Below, in pieces: positions 47,582 through 56,187 of a stretch of 64,000 nt of DNA. Numbering within the stretch: position 1 is the first letter of the stretch; each line of letters begins with the position of its first letter. The DNA comes from Mycobacterium sp. (GTDB lineage Bacteria > Actinomycetota > Actinomycetes > Mycobacteriales > Mycobacteriaceae). Under the pieces are notes generated by a model. It did no database searches. It had not been told where the DNA came from and saw only the letters and a list, made by a program, of their open reading frames with translations. The position numbers and the translations under genes are program-made. The stretch covers positions 45,553-109,552 of the forward strand of contig RXJD01000061.1 of NCBI GenBank assembly GCA_003987775.1, in the 5' to 3' direction.

Positions 47582-48358
47582 TTGGCCAAACGGTTGGACC
47601 TCAAAGAGGTCAACATCTACTACGGGTCGTTCCATGCGGTCGCCGATGTGTCGCTGTCGGTGCTGCCGCGCAGCGTGACCGCCTTCATCGGCCCGTCCGG
47701 CTGCGGCAAGACCACCGTGCTGCGCACCCTGAACCGGATGCACGAGGTGCTTCCGGGGGCCCGGGTCGAAGGCAGCGTGCTGCTCGACGACGAGGACATC
47801 TACGGCAGTCGCATTGACCCGGTCGGCGTGCGCAGAGCCATCGGCATGGTGTTCCAGCGGCCGAACCCGTTCCCCGCCATGTCGATTCGCGACAACGTGG
47901 TGGCCGGGCTGAAGCTGCAGGGGATCCGCAACCGCAAGGTGCTCGACGAGACCACCGAGCACTCGCTGCGCGGCGCTAATCTGTGGGACGAAGTCAAGGA
48001 CCGGTTGGACAAGCCCGGCGGCGGCCTGTCCGGTGGTCAGCAGCAGCGATTGTGTATCGCCCGTGCCATCGCGGTGCAGCCCGACGTGCTGTTGATGGAC
48101 GAGCCCTGCTCGGCGCTGGATCCCATTTCGACGATGGCGATCGAAGAGCTGATCAGCGAATTGAAGCAGGAGTACACCATCGTCATCGTCACGCACAACA
48201 TGCAGCAGGCGGCGCGGGTGAGCGATCAGACGGCGTTCTTCAACTTGGAGGCCGTCGGCAAGCCCGGGCGCCTGATCGAGATCGACGACACCGAGAAGAT
48301 CTTCTCCAACCCCAGCCAGAAATCCACTGAGGACTACATCTCCGGCCGATTCGGTTAA
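47582..48358 (+). CDS. phoT: Phosphate ABC transporter ATP-binding protein (PstB/PhoT)
   Basis: 258 residues, same length as Rv0820. Walker [10 protein letters not shown], signature [14 protein letters not shown], Walker [14 protein letters not shown] and the H-loop [14 protein letters not shown]. Powers phosphate uptake. TTG 47582 is behind AGGAG, and homology begins there. Faces phoY2. Confidence 0.95.
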   Translation: MAKRLDLKEVNIYYGSFHAVADVSLSVLPRSVTAFIGPSGCGKTTVLRTLNRMHEVLPGARVEGSVLLDDEDIYGSRIDPVGVRRAIGMVFQRPNPFPAMSIRDNVVAGLKLQGIRNRKVLDETTEHSLRGANLWDEVKDRLDKPGGGLSGGQQQRLCIARAIAVQPDVLLMDEPCSALDPISTMAIEELISELKQEYTIVIVTHNMQQAARVSDQTAFFNLEAVGKPGRLIEIDDTEKIFSNPSQKSTEDYISGRFG

Positions 48359-48403
48359 GGGGTCCGCACGCCAGGCTGGGCCCGGCAATCAGCTGGCCCG
48401 TCG

Positions 48404-49072
48404 TCAGTGCGAGCTGTGGGTCGCTTCACCCTCGACGAATTTGCCGGTGGCTTGGAAGATGACCCGTCGCGCCACCTCGACGGCATGGTCGGCGAAGCGT
48501 TCGTAGAACCGCCCCAGCAGCGTCACGTCCACCGCGGCCGCCACCCCGTACTTCCATTCGCGGTCCATCAGCACGCTGAACAGGTGCCGGTGCAGGTCGT
48601 CCATCGCGTCGTCTTCTTCGCGGATTCGCGCCGCCTTCTCAGGGTCGCGAGTCTGCAGTACCTCTCGCGCGCTGTTGCCCAATTCGACTGCGATGCTTCC
48701 CATTTCGGCGAAATAACCGTTGACTTCCTCGGGCAGCGCGTGCTGGGGGTGCCGCCGGCGGGCGATCTTGGCGACGTGCAGTGCCAGCGCGCCCATCCGA
48801 TCGATGTCGGCGACGATCTGAATCGCACTGACAATCGACCTCAGGTCGCCGGCCACCGGCGCCTGTAGAGCGAGCAGTACGAAGGCGCTCTCCTCCGCCT
48901 GTGCGCTGAGCGCTGAAATTCTCTCGTGGTCGGTGATGACCTGCTCGGCCAGCACCAGATCGGCCTGCAACAAGGCTTGAGTAGCCCGCTCCATTGCAAT
49001 CCCGGCCAGCCCGCACATCTCGCCGAGTCGCTCGGATAACTCAGCGAGCTGCTCATGGTAGGCGGTTCTCAT
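48404..49072 (-). CDS. phoY2: PhoU-family phosphate signalling protein PhoY2
   Basis: 222 residues, two PhoU three-helix repeats ([41 protein letters not shown]). Links Pst transport status to the SenX3-RegX3 two-component system; the M. tuberculosis PhoY proteins are also tied to drug tolerance. Convergent to the Pst genes with 45 bp between. Confidence 0.94.
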   Translation of the reverse strand: MRTAYHEQLAELSERLGEMCGLAGIAMERATQALLQADLVLAEQVITDHERISALSAQAEESAFVLLALQAPVAGDLRSIVSAIQIVADIDRMGALALHVAKIARRRHPQHALPEEVNGYFAEMGSIAVELGNSAREVLQTRDPEKAARIREEDDAMDDLHRHLFSVLMDREWKYGVAAAVDVTLLGRFYERFADHAVEVARRVIFQATGKFVEGEATHSSH

Positions 49073-49142
49073 GTGTAAAGCCTACGTTCTGCACACGGCT
49101 AATGGCGTGCAGCGGCACGTACTGTTCCCGAACGCCGGTGCG

Positions 49143-51290
49143 CTACTCGCAGGTGGTGTCTGCCGCGTTGGTGACCGTCAGGTCCTCCGGCAGCCGGGTC
49201 GGCGGGCTGCTGGTGTTCCGGCTGATCTGCATGCTCACCGAGGAGCCGCTGGGCGGCGGGGTGCTCACGGCGCTGAAGTCCGGGCCGAGCACCACCTGGA
49301 CCACCGACCCGATTCCGGTGACCCGCTCGACCTTTGAATTGCCGAATGCCGCGGCCACTGTGGCGGCGGCCTGCTCGTTGCCGGGGGAGAAGAATACCGT
49401 CGTCGTCTTCAGCGAACTGGGGTAGTCGTCCGGCGTCATCACGTTGAACCCGTTGCGCTTGAGTTGGCTCGCGGCGGCGGCGGCCAGACCCTCGGTGCCG
49501 GTGCCGTTTGACACCTGGACGGTGACCTCCTGCGGCGAGGTCGTCGTCACCTGCTCGCGGTGCATGTCAGGGGCCGGGGCTGCTTCCGGCTGCGCCGGCT
49601 TCTTGGTGGCGCTGGGGCCGGTCCCGGACGTCTGCGAGCTGCCCAGACTTTGGGCGTTCTGGTCGTTCTCCTTGGGCAACGGGTCGTCGTTGATGATGGC
49701 GGTGAACAGCGCCTTCATGTCCGCGGTCCGCGGCGGCTCGTTGCCGTCCTGGTCGGTGATGCCGGTGGGCACGGTCACGAACGTGACGTGCCCGGCCGCC
49801 ATGTGCTGCAGCGAGCGGCCGAGTTCCACCAGGTCTTTGGTCTTGACGTTGTCGACGTAGCTGTTGCCGATGAACATATTGACGACGTTGTTGAGCTTGT
49901 TGAGGTTCATCAACGTGTCCTCGGAGATCATCGTCCGCAGCAGCGAGGACAGGAACAGCTGCTGCCGCTTGATGCGACCGTAGTCGCCGTTGCTCTCAGT
50001 GGTGACCTGCCGGGCGCGCACATAGTTCAGCGCGGTGGGTCCGTCGATGACCTGGCGTCCGGCATGGGCGAGGACCGTGCCCAGTTCGTAGTCCTTCAGC
50101 GGCGTGGTGGTGCACACCTCGACTCCGCCAAGCGCCTCGACCATGCGCCCGAAGCCGACGAAATCGATGGCGATGAACCGGTTGACGCTCAAACCGGACA
50201 ACTTCTGGATGACCTTCACCAGGCATTTGGGGCCGCCGAAGGAGAACGCCGAGTTCAGCTTCGTTTCGGTGTAGACCATCCGGGGGCCCGTCTTGCCGGT
50301 TTTCGGGTCATAGATGGGCCCGTACTTGCCGTCCTCGGGATTCCAGGCCTCGCACTGGATGGGCGTGATGGCCAGGTCGCGGGGGAACGACACCGCGACG
50401 ACCCGTTTGCGGTTGGCCGGAATGTTGACCAGCATCACCGTGTCCGACCGGGCACCCCCGGCGTCCTCGGTGTCGCCGGCTCCGACATTGGCGTTGGCTC
50501 CCAGCCGCGAGTCCATCCCGACGATGAGGAAGTTCTCGTCGCCGTACTGCGCATTCGGGTCGACGATGTCGGATGACCCCGGATCCAGCGCGCTGACGGT
50601 GTTCAGCTGATTGTTCTTCGACGAGCTCCAATGCCAGGCGCCGCCCGTGAGAACCAGGGACAGCAGTGCGAAAACCGCCACCATGGAACGGCCCGCGATC
50701 AGGATCGGCCGCCGGCGGGACCTCGTCTTCGGGTGCGCGTCGGTCGAGTCACGGGCCGGGGAGGAAGTGCGGCGGCGCTTACGGCGCGGTGCCTTCTCGG
50801 CCCCTCCGTCCTCCGGGTAGTTGGTCGCCCCGAGGTCGGGGATTTCGGAGAGCAGCTGAAGCGAGTAGGCCGGGGTCGGGATGACCTGGGTGTCCAGCAG
50901 GTCGTCGCGGCCGGCGAACTCCGGTTCCTCGTCGATCTGAGGCTGGTGGTCGGCCTCTGGTCCTTCGGCCTCTGGTTCCTCGGCCACATGATGGTGCGTG
51001 GGACGGTCCGGGAGGGTTGCGCCGAGTTTGGCGATCAGGTCCGCGACGCTCAGGACGCCGTCGTTGTGGCTGCCGGTCTGTGCACTTTCAGGCTCGTCGG
51101 CGCGGGTCTCAGCTTTGGCGGGGGTGCCGGCCGACCACTTGCTCAGTTCGTCGTCGGTTGGCGAGGCGGAGAAGCGCTCCCACGGCGCGGCGCCTGGCAA
51201 AGGCTGCTCGATTGCGGTAAGGAAGTCAGGATCACCGGCGTTTGGCGCGCGCCGATGGCCAGGAGTGGCGTTTTTCTCGCCGTCACTCAT
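49143..51290 (-). CDS. LytR-CpsA-Psr (LCP) ligase with LytR_C domain
   Basis: 715 residues, Rv0822c homologue. Long acidic/Pro-rich cytoplasmic region (1-~190), basic patch, one transmembrane helix (MVAVFALLSLVLTGGAW), LCP catalytic domain (SDTVMLVNIP, VSFPRDLAI, KLNSAFSFGG, TALNYVRARQ with the phosphate-binding Arg residues) and a C-terminal LytR_C domain (VTVQVSNGTGTEGLA). LCP enzymes attach arabinogalactan to peptidoglycan; Rv0822c is a secondary member. Confidence 0.91.
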   Translation of the reverse strand: MSDGEKNATPGHRRAPNAGDPDFLTAIEQPLPGAAPWERFSASPTDDELSKWSAGTPAKAETRADEPESAQTGSHNDGVLSVADLIAKLGATLPDRPTHHHVAEEPEAEGPEADHQPQIDEEPEFAGRDDLLDTQVIPTPAYSLQLLSEIPDLGATNYPEDGGAEKAPRRKRRRTSSPARDSTDAHPKTRSRRRPILIAGRSMVAVFALLSLVLTGGAWHWSSSKNNQLNTVSALDPGSSDIVDPNAQYGDENFLIVGMDSRLGANANVGAGDTEDAGGARSDTVMLVNIPANRKRVVAVSFPRDLAITPIQCEAWNPEDGKYGPIYDPKTGKTGPRMVYTETKLNSAFSFGGPKCLVKVIQKLSGLSVNRFIAIDFVGFGRMVEALGGVEVCTTTPLKDYELGTVLAHAGRQVIDGPTALNYVRARQVTTESNGDYGRIKRQQLFLSSLLRTMISEDTLMNLNKLNNVVNMFIGNSYVDNVKTKDLVELGRSLQHMAAGHVTFVTVPTGITDQDGNEPPRTADMKALFTAIINDDPLPKENDQNAQSLGSSQTSGTGPSATKKPAQPEAAPAPDMHREQVTTTSPQEVTVQVSNGTGTEGLAAAAASQLKRNGFNVMTPDDYPSSLKTTTVFFSPGNEQAAATVAAAFGNSKVERVTGIGSVVQVVLGPDFSAVSTPPPSGSSVSMQISRNTSSPPTRLPEDLTVTNAADTTCE

Positions 51291-51484
51291 GTCCTATCGG
51301 CCTCCGAAAGTCACTATGCGGACGTCCCCACCGATGGGGTGGTTGTTCGGGCACTACGCGCACACGTAATCGCAGCACCGCCGTATCGGGCGCCGCGGAA
51401 TTGCATTAAGGCTCACATCGTACTGATTTCTCGGCTGAGACGCGATTTCGAGAGTGTCTCGGTTCAGCCACCCTCCCTTGCGGA

Positions 51485-52618
51485 TCAGCCGCCGGAGTGC
51501 ATGACGTCAGCGCCCTCCGGTACCCGGCAGTCGTCGGGATCGGTAAGCCAGCCGTCGGGCAGCAACACCCGGGCGGGAGAGCCCTGGCGTCCGCGCGGGC
51601 CGTTGCCGGCCTCCGGGAAGGGGACCTCGCCGTCGAGCCGGGTGAGCAGTTCGTCGAGTTCATTTAGCGTCTTGACCAGCGCTAATGCTCGTCGCAGGTC
51701 GGATCCGGCCGGGAAGCCGTGCAGGTACCAGGCGACGTGCTTGCGAATGTCACGCATGCCTTTGTCTTCGCCGAAATGGTCGGCCAGTAGCGCGCCGTGC
51801 CGTCGGATGATGTCGGCGACCTCGCCGAGGGTCGGCGGCGTCGGGGCCGGCCGGCCGGTGAAGGCGGCCGACAACTCGGCGAAAAGCCAGGGCCGGCCCA
51901 GGCAACCGCGGCCGATGACCACGCCGTCGCACCCGGTGCTGGCCATCATCGCCAGCGCGTCGCTGGCGTCGTAGATATCGCCATTGCCGAGCACCGGAAT
52001 GGTGCGCACCTGCTGCTTGAGCAGAGCTATCTGATCCCAGTCGGCGGTGCCGGAGTATCGCTGCGCGGCCGTGCGGGCGTGCAGGGCGACGGCTGCCGCG
52101 CCCTCGGATTCCGCGATGCGTCCCGCATCCAGGTGGGTGTGATGCTCGTCGTCGATGCCGATGCGGAACTTGACGGTCACCGGGATGTCCGTTCCGGCAG
52201 TGCCGCGTACTGCGGCGGCGACGATCTGGCCGAACAGCCGCCGCTTGTAGGGCAACGCCGCGCCACCGCCGCGCCTGGTCACCTTCGGGACCGGACAGCC
52301 GAAGTTCATGTCGATGTGGTCGGCCAGCCCCTCGTCGGCGATCATCTTGGCCGCGGCGAAGGTGGTGTCCGGGTCAACCGTGTAGAGCTGCAGCGACCGC
52401 GGCGATTCATCCGGGGCGAACGTCGTCATGTGCATGGTGACCGGATGGCGCTCGACGAGAGCCCGCGCGGTCACCATTTCGCAGACGTACAGTCCGCTGA
52501 CCGTTCCTGCCTTCGACTGCTCCAGCTCACGGCACAGCGTCCGGAACGCGACGTTCGTCACCCCGGCCATAGGCGCCAGCACGACAGGGCTGGCCAGCTC
52601 GATGGTGCCGATGCGCAA
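51485..52618 (-). CDS. dus: tRNA-dihydrouridine synthase
   Basis: 377 residues, FMN TIM barrel (DusB-like; Rv0823c). LAPMAGVTNVAFR, FGCPVPKVTRRGGGAAL with the catalytic Cys, VKFRIGIDD, VALHARTAAQRYSG and GNGDIYDASDAL are characteristic. Reduces uridine in the tRNA D-loop. TTG start at 52618, 6 bp after the desA1 stop, so cotranscription is likely. The 194 bp after it to the LCP gene show no gene. Confidence 0.92.
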   Translation of the reverse strand: MRIGTIELASPVVLAPMAGVTNVAFRTLCRELEQSKAGTVSGLYVCEMVTARALVERHPVTMHMTTFAPDESPRSLQLYTVDPDTTFAAAKMIADEGLADHIDMNFGCPVPKVTRRGGGAALPYKRRLFGQIVAAAVRGTAGTDIPVTVKFRIGIDDEHHTHLDAGRIAESEGAAAVALHARTAAQRYSGTADWDQIALLKQQVRTIPVLGNGDIYDASDALAMMASTGCDGVVIGRGCLGRPWLFAELSAAFTGRPAPTPPTLGEVADIIRRHGALLADHFGEDKGMRDIRKHVAWYLHGFPAGSDLRRALALVKTLNELDELLTRLDGEVPFPEAGNGPRGRQGSPARVLLPDGWLTDPDDCRVPEGADVMHSGG

Positions 52619-52624
52619 AGGGCG

Positions 52625-53647
52625 CTACCGCCCGCTCATCGTCAGCTTGCCCGCGGTCTGGTGCAGTTCGAACGCGGTGGTCCGCTTACCGGTGCGAGCC
52701 TCGCGGTCGAGCTGGCGCTGCTTGGACTGCTCGAATTTGTCGCAGGACGCCTCAAGTTCCTTGACCAGCACGCCGAGGTCGTCGCGCAGTGCGGCGGCTT
52801 CGCCGGTGAAGTCCTCGCGCTCGAAGATGCGCCATTTCTTCAGCACCGGCAGCACGACGTCGTCGAGGTGGATGCGCGGGTCGTAGACCCCGCCCACCGC
52901 GATGAGCACCGCCTTGCGGCGGAACTCGGGCACCTGGAAACCGGGCATCTGGAAGTTGCGCAGGATCTTGTGCAGCGACTTCATCGCCTGGTTGGGTGCG
53001 ACCTCGAACCCGGCTTCGCTGACATCCCGGTAGAAGATCATGTGCAGGTTCTCGTCGGCCGAGATCTTGGCCAGCATCTGGTCGGCGATCGGCTCCTCGC
53101 AGGCCTTGCCGGTGTTGCGGTGTGAGATGCGGGTGGCCAGCTCCTGGAAGGTGACGTAGATCACCGAGTCGAACAGGCTCTCGGCGAACAGGTCGTCGCG
53201 CACCTGGTGGTTCTGGCCCGGGCTGAAGCCGCGGTTCACCACCTCCATGCGCAGCTTCTCCAGCTCATAGGGGTCGACGGCGCGGGTCACCACCAGGTAG
53301 TCGCGCAGCGCGATCCCGTGCCGGTTCTCCTCGGCGGTCCACCGGTTGACCCACTGGCCCCACGGGCCGTCCAGGCCGAAGTTCATCGTGATCTCGCGGT
53401 GGTACGAGGGCAGATTGTCTTCGGTCATCAGGTTCTGCACCATCGCCACCTGGGCGATGTCGGACAGTTTGGATTGTCCGGGCTCCCAGTCCTGTCCACC
53501 GAGCGCGTAGAAGTTCTTCCCATCCGACCACGGGATGTAGTCGTGCGGGTTCCAGTCCTTGTGCATGCTCTCGTGCCGGTTCAGGTACTTCTCGACGACT
53601 GGCTCGAGTTCCTGTAGCAGCTGCAGATTGGTCAGCTCGCCTGACAT
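52625..53647 (-). CDS. desA1: Acyl-ACP desaturase DesA1
   Basis: 340 residues. Ferritin-like diiron desaturase; the iron ligands are in TAEENRHGIALRDY and ISADENLHMIFY. Introduces the double bond in the meromycolic chain; essential in mycobacteria. Regulated in M. tuberculosis by the TetR protein MadR (Rv0472c). ATG 53647. Two direct repeats lie upstream. Confidence 0.94.
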   Translation of the reverse strand: MSGELTNLQLLQELEPVVEKYLNRHESMHKDWNPHDYIPWSDGKNFYALGGQDWEPGQSKLSDIAQVAMVQNLMTEDNLPSYHREITMNFGLDGPWGQWVNRWTAEENRHGIALRDYLVVTRAVDPYELEKLRMEVVNRGFSPGQNHQVRDDLFAESLFDSVIYVTFQELATRISHRNTGKACEEPIADQMLAKISADENLHMIFYRDVSEAGFEVAPNQAMKSLHKILRNFQMPGFQVPEFRRKAVLIAVGGVYDPRIHLDDVVLPVLKKWRIFEREDFTGEAAALRDDLGVLVKELEASCDKFEQSKQRQLDREARTGKRTTAFELHQTAGKLTMSGR

Positions 53648-53659
53648 GGCAACTCCAGT

Positions 53660-53697
53660 TATCTGTGTCTGTTGGTTGCAGTCAATATATCTGTGTC
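53660..53697. promoter_or_regulatory. Direct repeats in the desA1 promoter region
   Basis: TATCTGTGTC occurs at 53660-53669 and 53688-53697, offset 28 bp, both within 51 bp upstream of desA1. Possible regulator half-sites or chance; no proof of binding. Confidence 0.35.
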
Positions 53698-53793
53698 CGT
53701 CAGTAGCATTCAAGTTTGCCTACGGTGTGGCGCATCACGGTGCGGTCAAGATTGACGGGCTACCTCTGCAGGAATGCCCGAGGCCGCGCGCGG

Positions 53794-54426
53794 CTAATCG
53801 TGCTGCGCCGACGCGACGGTGATCTCGGACGTGCCGTGTCCGACGTAGATCGCGGCGGTGCCCAGCAACATCTCGACGCAGTAGTCGATGAACTGCTGAC
53901 GGGTGGAGCCCAGCTGGCCGTTCAGGTACGCCGTGAACAACGCGGTCAGTGCGCCGACCAAGCTTGTCGCGACCAGTTTCTGGGTCACCGCGTCGGCGAT
54001 CCGGGACAGCTTGCGTTGCAGCAGCTCGATGAAATTGGGCATCCACTCCGCCCCGGAGCGCGTCAGCACCGGCTCCACGGCCGGCGCCAGCAAGAGCACG
54101 CGCCCGCGTACCGGGTCGTCAACCATCAGCGCCACGAACTGCTCGACGGCCTCCCGGGGAGTTTTGGCCGACGTCAGCGTCGCCATCGCTCGGGTACAGA
54201 CATCGTCGTAGACCGCGCGAACGAAGTGGTCGCGGTCGTCGAAGCTTTCGTAGAAGTACCGCTCGGTCAGGTTCGCCTGGCGGCAGACCGCGCGCACCGT
54301 GAGTGCGGGTCCGCCTTCGCTGCCCAGCAGTTGGACGCCGGCGGCGACCAAGGTGTCGCGGCGCAACGCGTTCCGGTCTTCCAGGGGTACGCCCGACCAA
54401 CGGCCCCGTCGTTGACCTGCCTGCAC
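53794..54426 (-). CDS. TetR-family regulator (Rv0825c homologue)
   Basis: 210 residues. HTH region LTVRAVCRQANLTERYFYESFDDRDHF is typical of TetR. C-terminal ligand domain uncharacterised. Divergent from the DUF2236 gene with 68 bp between, which contain two inverted repeats, so it probably controls itself and that neighbour. Confidence 0.9.
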   Translation of the reverse strand: MQAGQRRGRWSGVPLEDRNALRRDTLVAAGVQLLGSEGGPALTVRAVCRQANLTERYFYESFDDRDHFVRAVYDDVCTRAMATLTSAKTPREAVEQFVALMVDDPVRGRVLLLAPAVEPVLTRSGAEWMPNFIELLQRKLSRIADAVTQKLVATSLVGALTALFTAYLNGQLGSTRQQFIDYCVEMLLGTAAIYVGHGTSEITVASAQHD

Positions 54427-54435
54427 TTCGCTCCT

Positions 54436-54476
54436 AGAATCGATTCTGACAACGCGCGTAGTCAGATTTTCCTGAC
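54436..54476. promoter_or_regulatory. Inverted repeats between TetR and DUF2236 genes
   Basis: AGAATCGATTCT (54436-54447) is a perfect 12-bp palindrome. TCTGAC - 10 nt - GTCAGA spans 54445-54466, and GTCAG - 6 nt - CTGAC spans 54461-54476. They overlap one another in the divergent promoter region and are candidate TetR operators. Confidence 0.55.
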
Positions 54477-54494
54477 ACCTGAAGAAAGACGCCA

Positions 54495-55532
54495 GTGACT
54501 CAAGATACTTCTGCGGCCTGCCCGGTGACCAGCGCTGACGGAGCGGATTCCGCCACGCCGGAGGTGGATCCCGGCGTAGCCACGGGGTGCCCGGTCTCCG
54601 GCTCCGGCTACGAGGCGCCGCCGGTGCCGCTGGGACCGGATTCCCTGACCTGGAAATACTTCGGCGATTGGCGCGGCATGCTGCAGGGTCCGTTCGCCGG
54701 GTCCATGCAGAACATGCATCCCCAGTTGGGCGCCGCCGTCAAGGACCACTCGACGTTCTTGCGGGAGCCCTTGCCGCGGGTGATGCGGTCGCTGTATCCC
54801 ATCGGCGGCGTCGTCTTCGACGGTGACCGCGCTCCGATCACGGGTGCCGAGGTGCGCGACTACCACGTCGACATCAAGGGTGTCGACGATCAGGGGCGGC
54901 GCTACCACGCGCTGAACCCCGACGTCTTCTACTGGGCCCACTCGACGTTCTTCGTCGGCACGCTCCACGTGGCTGAATGGTTCTGTGGCGGCCTGACCGA
55001 AGCGGAGAAGCGCCAACTGTTCGACGAGCACGTCCAGTGGTACCGGATGTACGGCATGAGCATGCGGCCGGTGCCGAAATCCTGGGAGGAGTTCCAGGAC
55101 TACTGGGACCACATGTGCCGCAACGTGTTGGAGGACAACTTTGCGACGCGGGTCGTCCTGGACTTGACGAAGTACGGCAAGCCGCCGATCGCGCCATGGC
55201 TTCCGGATTGGTTGTGGGCGGGCCTGACGAAGCTGTCCGCGCCGTTCTTCCTCTGGCTGACCGTCGGTCTGTATCACCCAGCTGTCCGCGAACGATTGGG
55301 TTACCGGTGGTCGCGCCGTGACGAATGGCTGCACCGCCGCTTTGGTGGCGTGGTGCGGGCGGTCTTCGCGTTCGTGCCGCCCAGATACCGCAAGCACCCG
55401 CGGGCGCGAGCCGGTCTCGACCGTGCGTCGGGGCGCATTCCGGCCGACGCGCCGCTGCCGCAGACGCCGGCCCGCAACCTGCCTCCGCTGGACGAGCGCG
55501 GCGATCCGAAGCACTACTGCCCGGTGGTATGA
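54495..55532 (+). CDS. DUF2236 / MpaB-type oxygenase-like protein (Rv0826)
   Basis: 345 residues. Core DUF2236 segments: REPLPRVMRSLYPIGGVVFDG, HALNPDVFYWAHSTFFVGT, WYRMYGMSMRPVPKSWEEF. The family includes latex-clearing and mycophenolic acid MpaB' oxygenases with a b-type haem; His ligands are plausible in WAHSTF and in DHMCRNV. N-terminus has two CPV motifs. Substrate unknown. Confidence 0.85.
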   Translation: MTQDTSAACPVTSADGADSATPEVDPGVATGCPVSGSGYEAPPVPLGPDSLTWKYFGDWRGMLQGPFAGSMQNMHPQLGAAVKDHSTFLREPLPRVMRSLYPIGGVVFDGDRAPITGAEVRDYHVDIKGVDDQGRRYHALNPDVFYWAHSTFFVGTLHVAEWFCGGLTEAEKRQLFDEHVQWYRMYGMSMRPVPKSWEEFQDYWDHMCRNVLEDNFATRVVLDLTKYGKPPIAPWLPDWLWAGLTKLSAPFFLWLTVGLYHPAVRERLGYRWSRRDEWLHRRFGGVVRAVFAFVPPRYRKHPRARAGLDRASGRIPADAPLPQTPARNLPPLDERGDPKHYCPVV

Positions 55533-55536
55533 GGGC

Positions 55537-55734
55537 TCAGTGGGTGTGGCTGTGCACCTCTTCGAGGCCCGACTGGTGCACGTGCTCGTGAGTGTGTTCG
55601 GTGCCGTCGCTGTGTGAGTGGCTGTGCTCGTGTGCCACGTGCTCGTGATCATGCGTGGTGTGCGCGTGGCTGTGGTGCACGTCGCCGTGCTGGTGCTCGT
55701 GCGCGTGGGCCTCATCGTGGCTGTGTTCTGACAT
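55537..55734 (-). CDS. Histidine-rich small protein, probable metal binder
   Basis: 65 residues, 24 of them His (37%), mostly as H-x-H pairs (AHAHEHQHG, THDHEHVAHEHSHSHS), with no membrane helix and many acids. It should bind Ni, Co or Zn. A strong AAGGAG precedes ATG 55734. It starts 23 bp after the kmtR stop on the same strand, so it is probably made under KmtR control as a metal buffer or storage protein. The DNA repeats of His codons could mimic a low-complexity artefact, but start, RBS and operon position support a real gene. Confidence 0.8.
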   Translation of the reverse strand: MSEHSHDEAHAHEHQHGDVHHSHAHTTHDHEHVAHEHSHSHSDGTEHTHEHVHQSGLEEVHSHTH

Positions 55735-55757
55735 TTTCTTTCTCCTTACTGTGAAAG

Positions 55758-56138
55758 CTATTGGGCTGCTTCTCTTTTGAGCGCCTTGATGTCGTCGTCG
55801 CCGCGGTGGTGCCCTGGCACTCCGGGGCCGGCGTGCTCGGCGTTGTAGACGGCATCGATGACGAGCTGGCGCACGTGGTCGTTCTCCAGGCTGTAGAAGA
55901 TCGTGGTGCCGTCGCGGCGGGTGCGCACCAGGCGCGCCATGCGCAACTTCGCCAGGTGCTGGGAGACCGACGGTGCCGGTTTGCCCACGTGTTCGGCGAG
56001 CTCGTTGACCGACATCTCATGCTTGGCCAGCGACCACAACACCTGCACGCGGGTGGCATCGGCGAGCATGCGGAAGACCTCGACCACCAGACCAACCTGG
56101 TCGTCCGGCAACCGTCCAGATCTATTATCTGCGTGCAT
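55758..56138 (-). CDS. kmtR: ArsR/SmtB-family Ni/Co sensor KmtR
   Basis: 126 residues. HTH MSVNELAEHVGKPAPSVSQHL. The residues reported as metal ligands in M. tuberculosis KmtR appear at the same numbers: His88, Glu101, His102, His110, His111. Apo-protein represses; nickel or cobalt releases it. In M. tuberculosis it controls itself and the CDF exporter gene cdf. Here a 16-bp-arm palindrome covers its start codon and a His-rich gene follows. TATTAT 6 nt before ATG 56138 indicates leaderless initiation. Confidence 0.94.
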   Translation of the reverse strand: MHADNRSGRLPDDQVGLVVEVFRMLADATRVQVLWSLAKHEMSVNELAEHVGKPAPSVSQHLAKLRMARLVRTRRDGTTIFYSLENDHVRQLVIDAVYNAEHAGPGVPGHHRGDDDIKALKREAAQ

Positions 56139-56158
56139 ACGTAGATAATAGATCTGGA
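56115..56158. promoter_or_regulatory. KmtR operator/promoter palindrome
   Basis: Perfect 16-bp arms (56115-56130, 56143-56158; core CCAGATCTATTATCT) around a 12-nt centre that contains the kmtR start codon. The minus-strand -10 TATTAT is inside the arm, so KmtR binding would block its own transcription. Confidence 0.8.
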
Positions 56159-56187
56159 TGACGCCGGGGCGTCAAGCCCGGAGCCGG

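Noticed and set aside
53660-53697. Assignment of the desA1 direct repeats as the MadR operator
   Set aside because: I do not remember the MadR site well enough to match it, so they are reported only as repeats.
54462-55715. 417-codon minus-strand frame opposite the DUF2236 gene, starting with a Thr/Ser repeat
   Set aside because: The Thr-rich start is the out-of-frame reading of the His-rich gene; the remainder is antisense to the DUF2236 gene.
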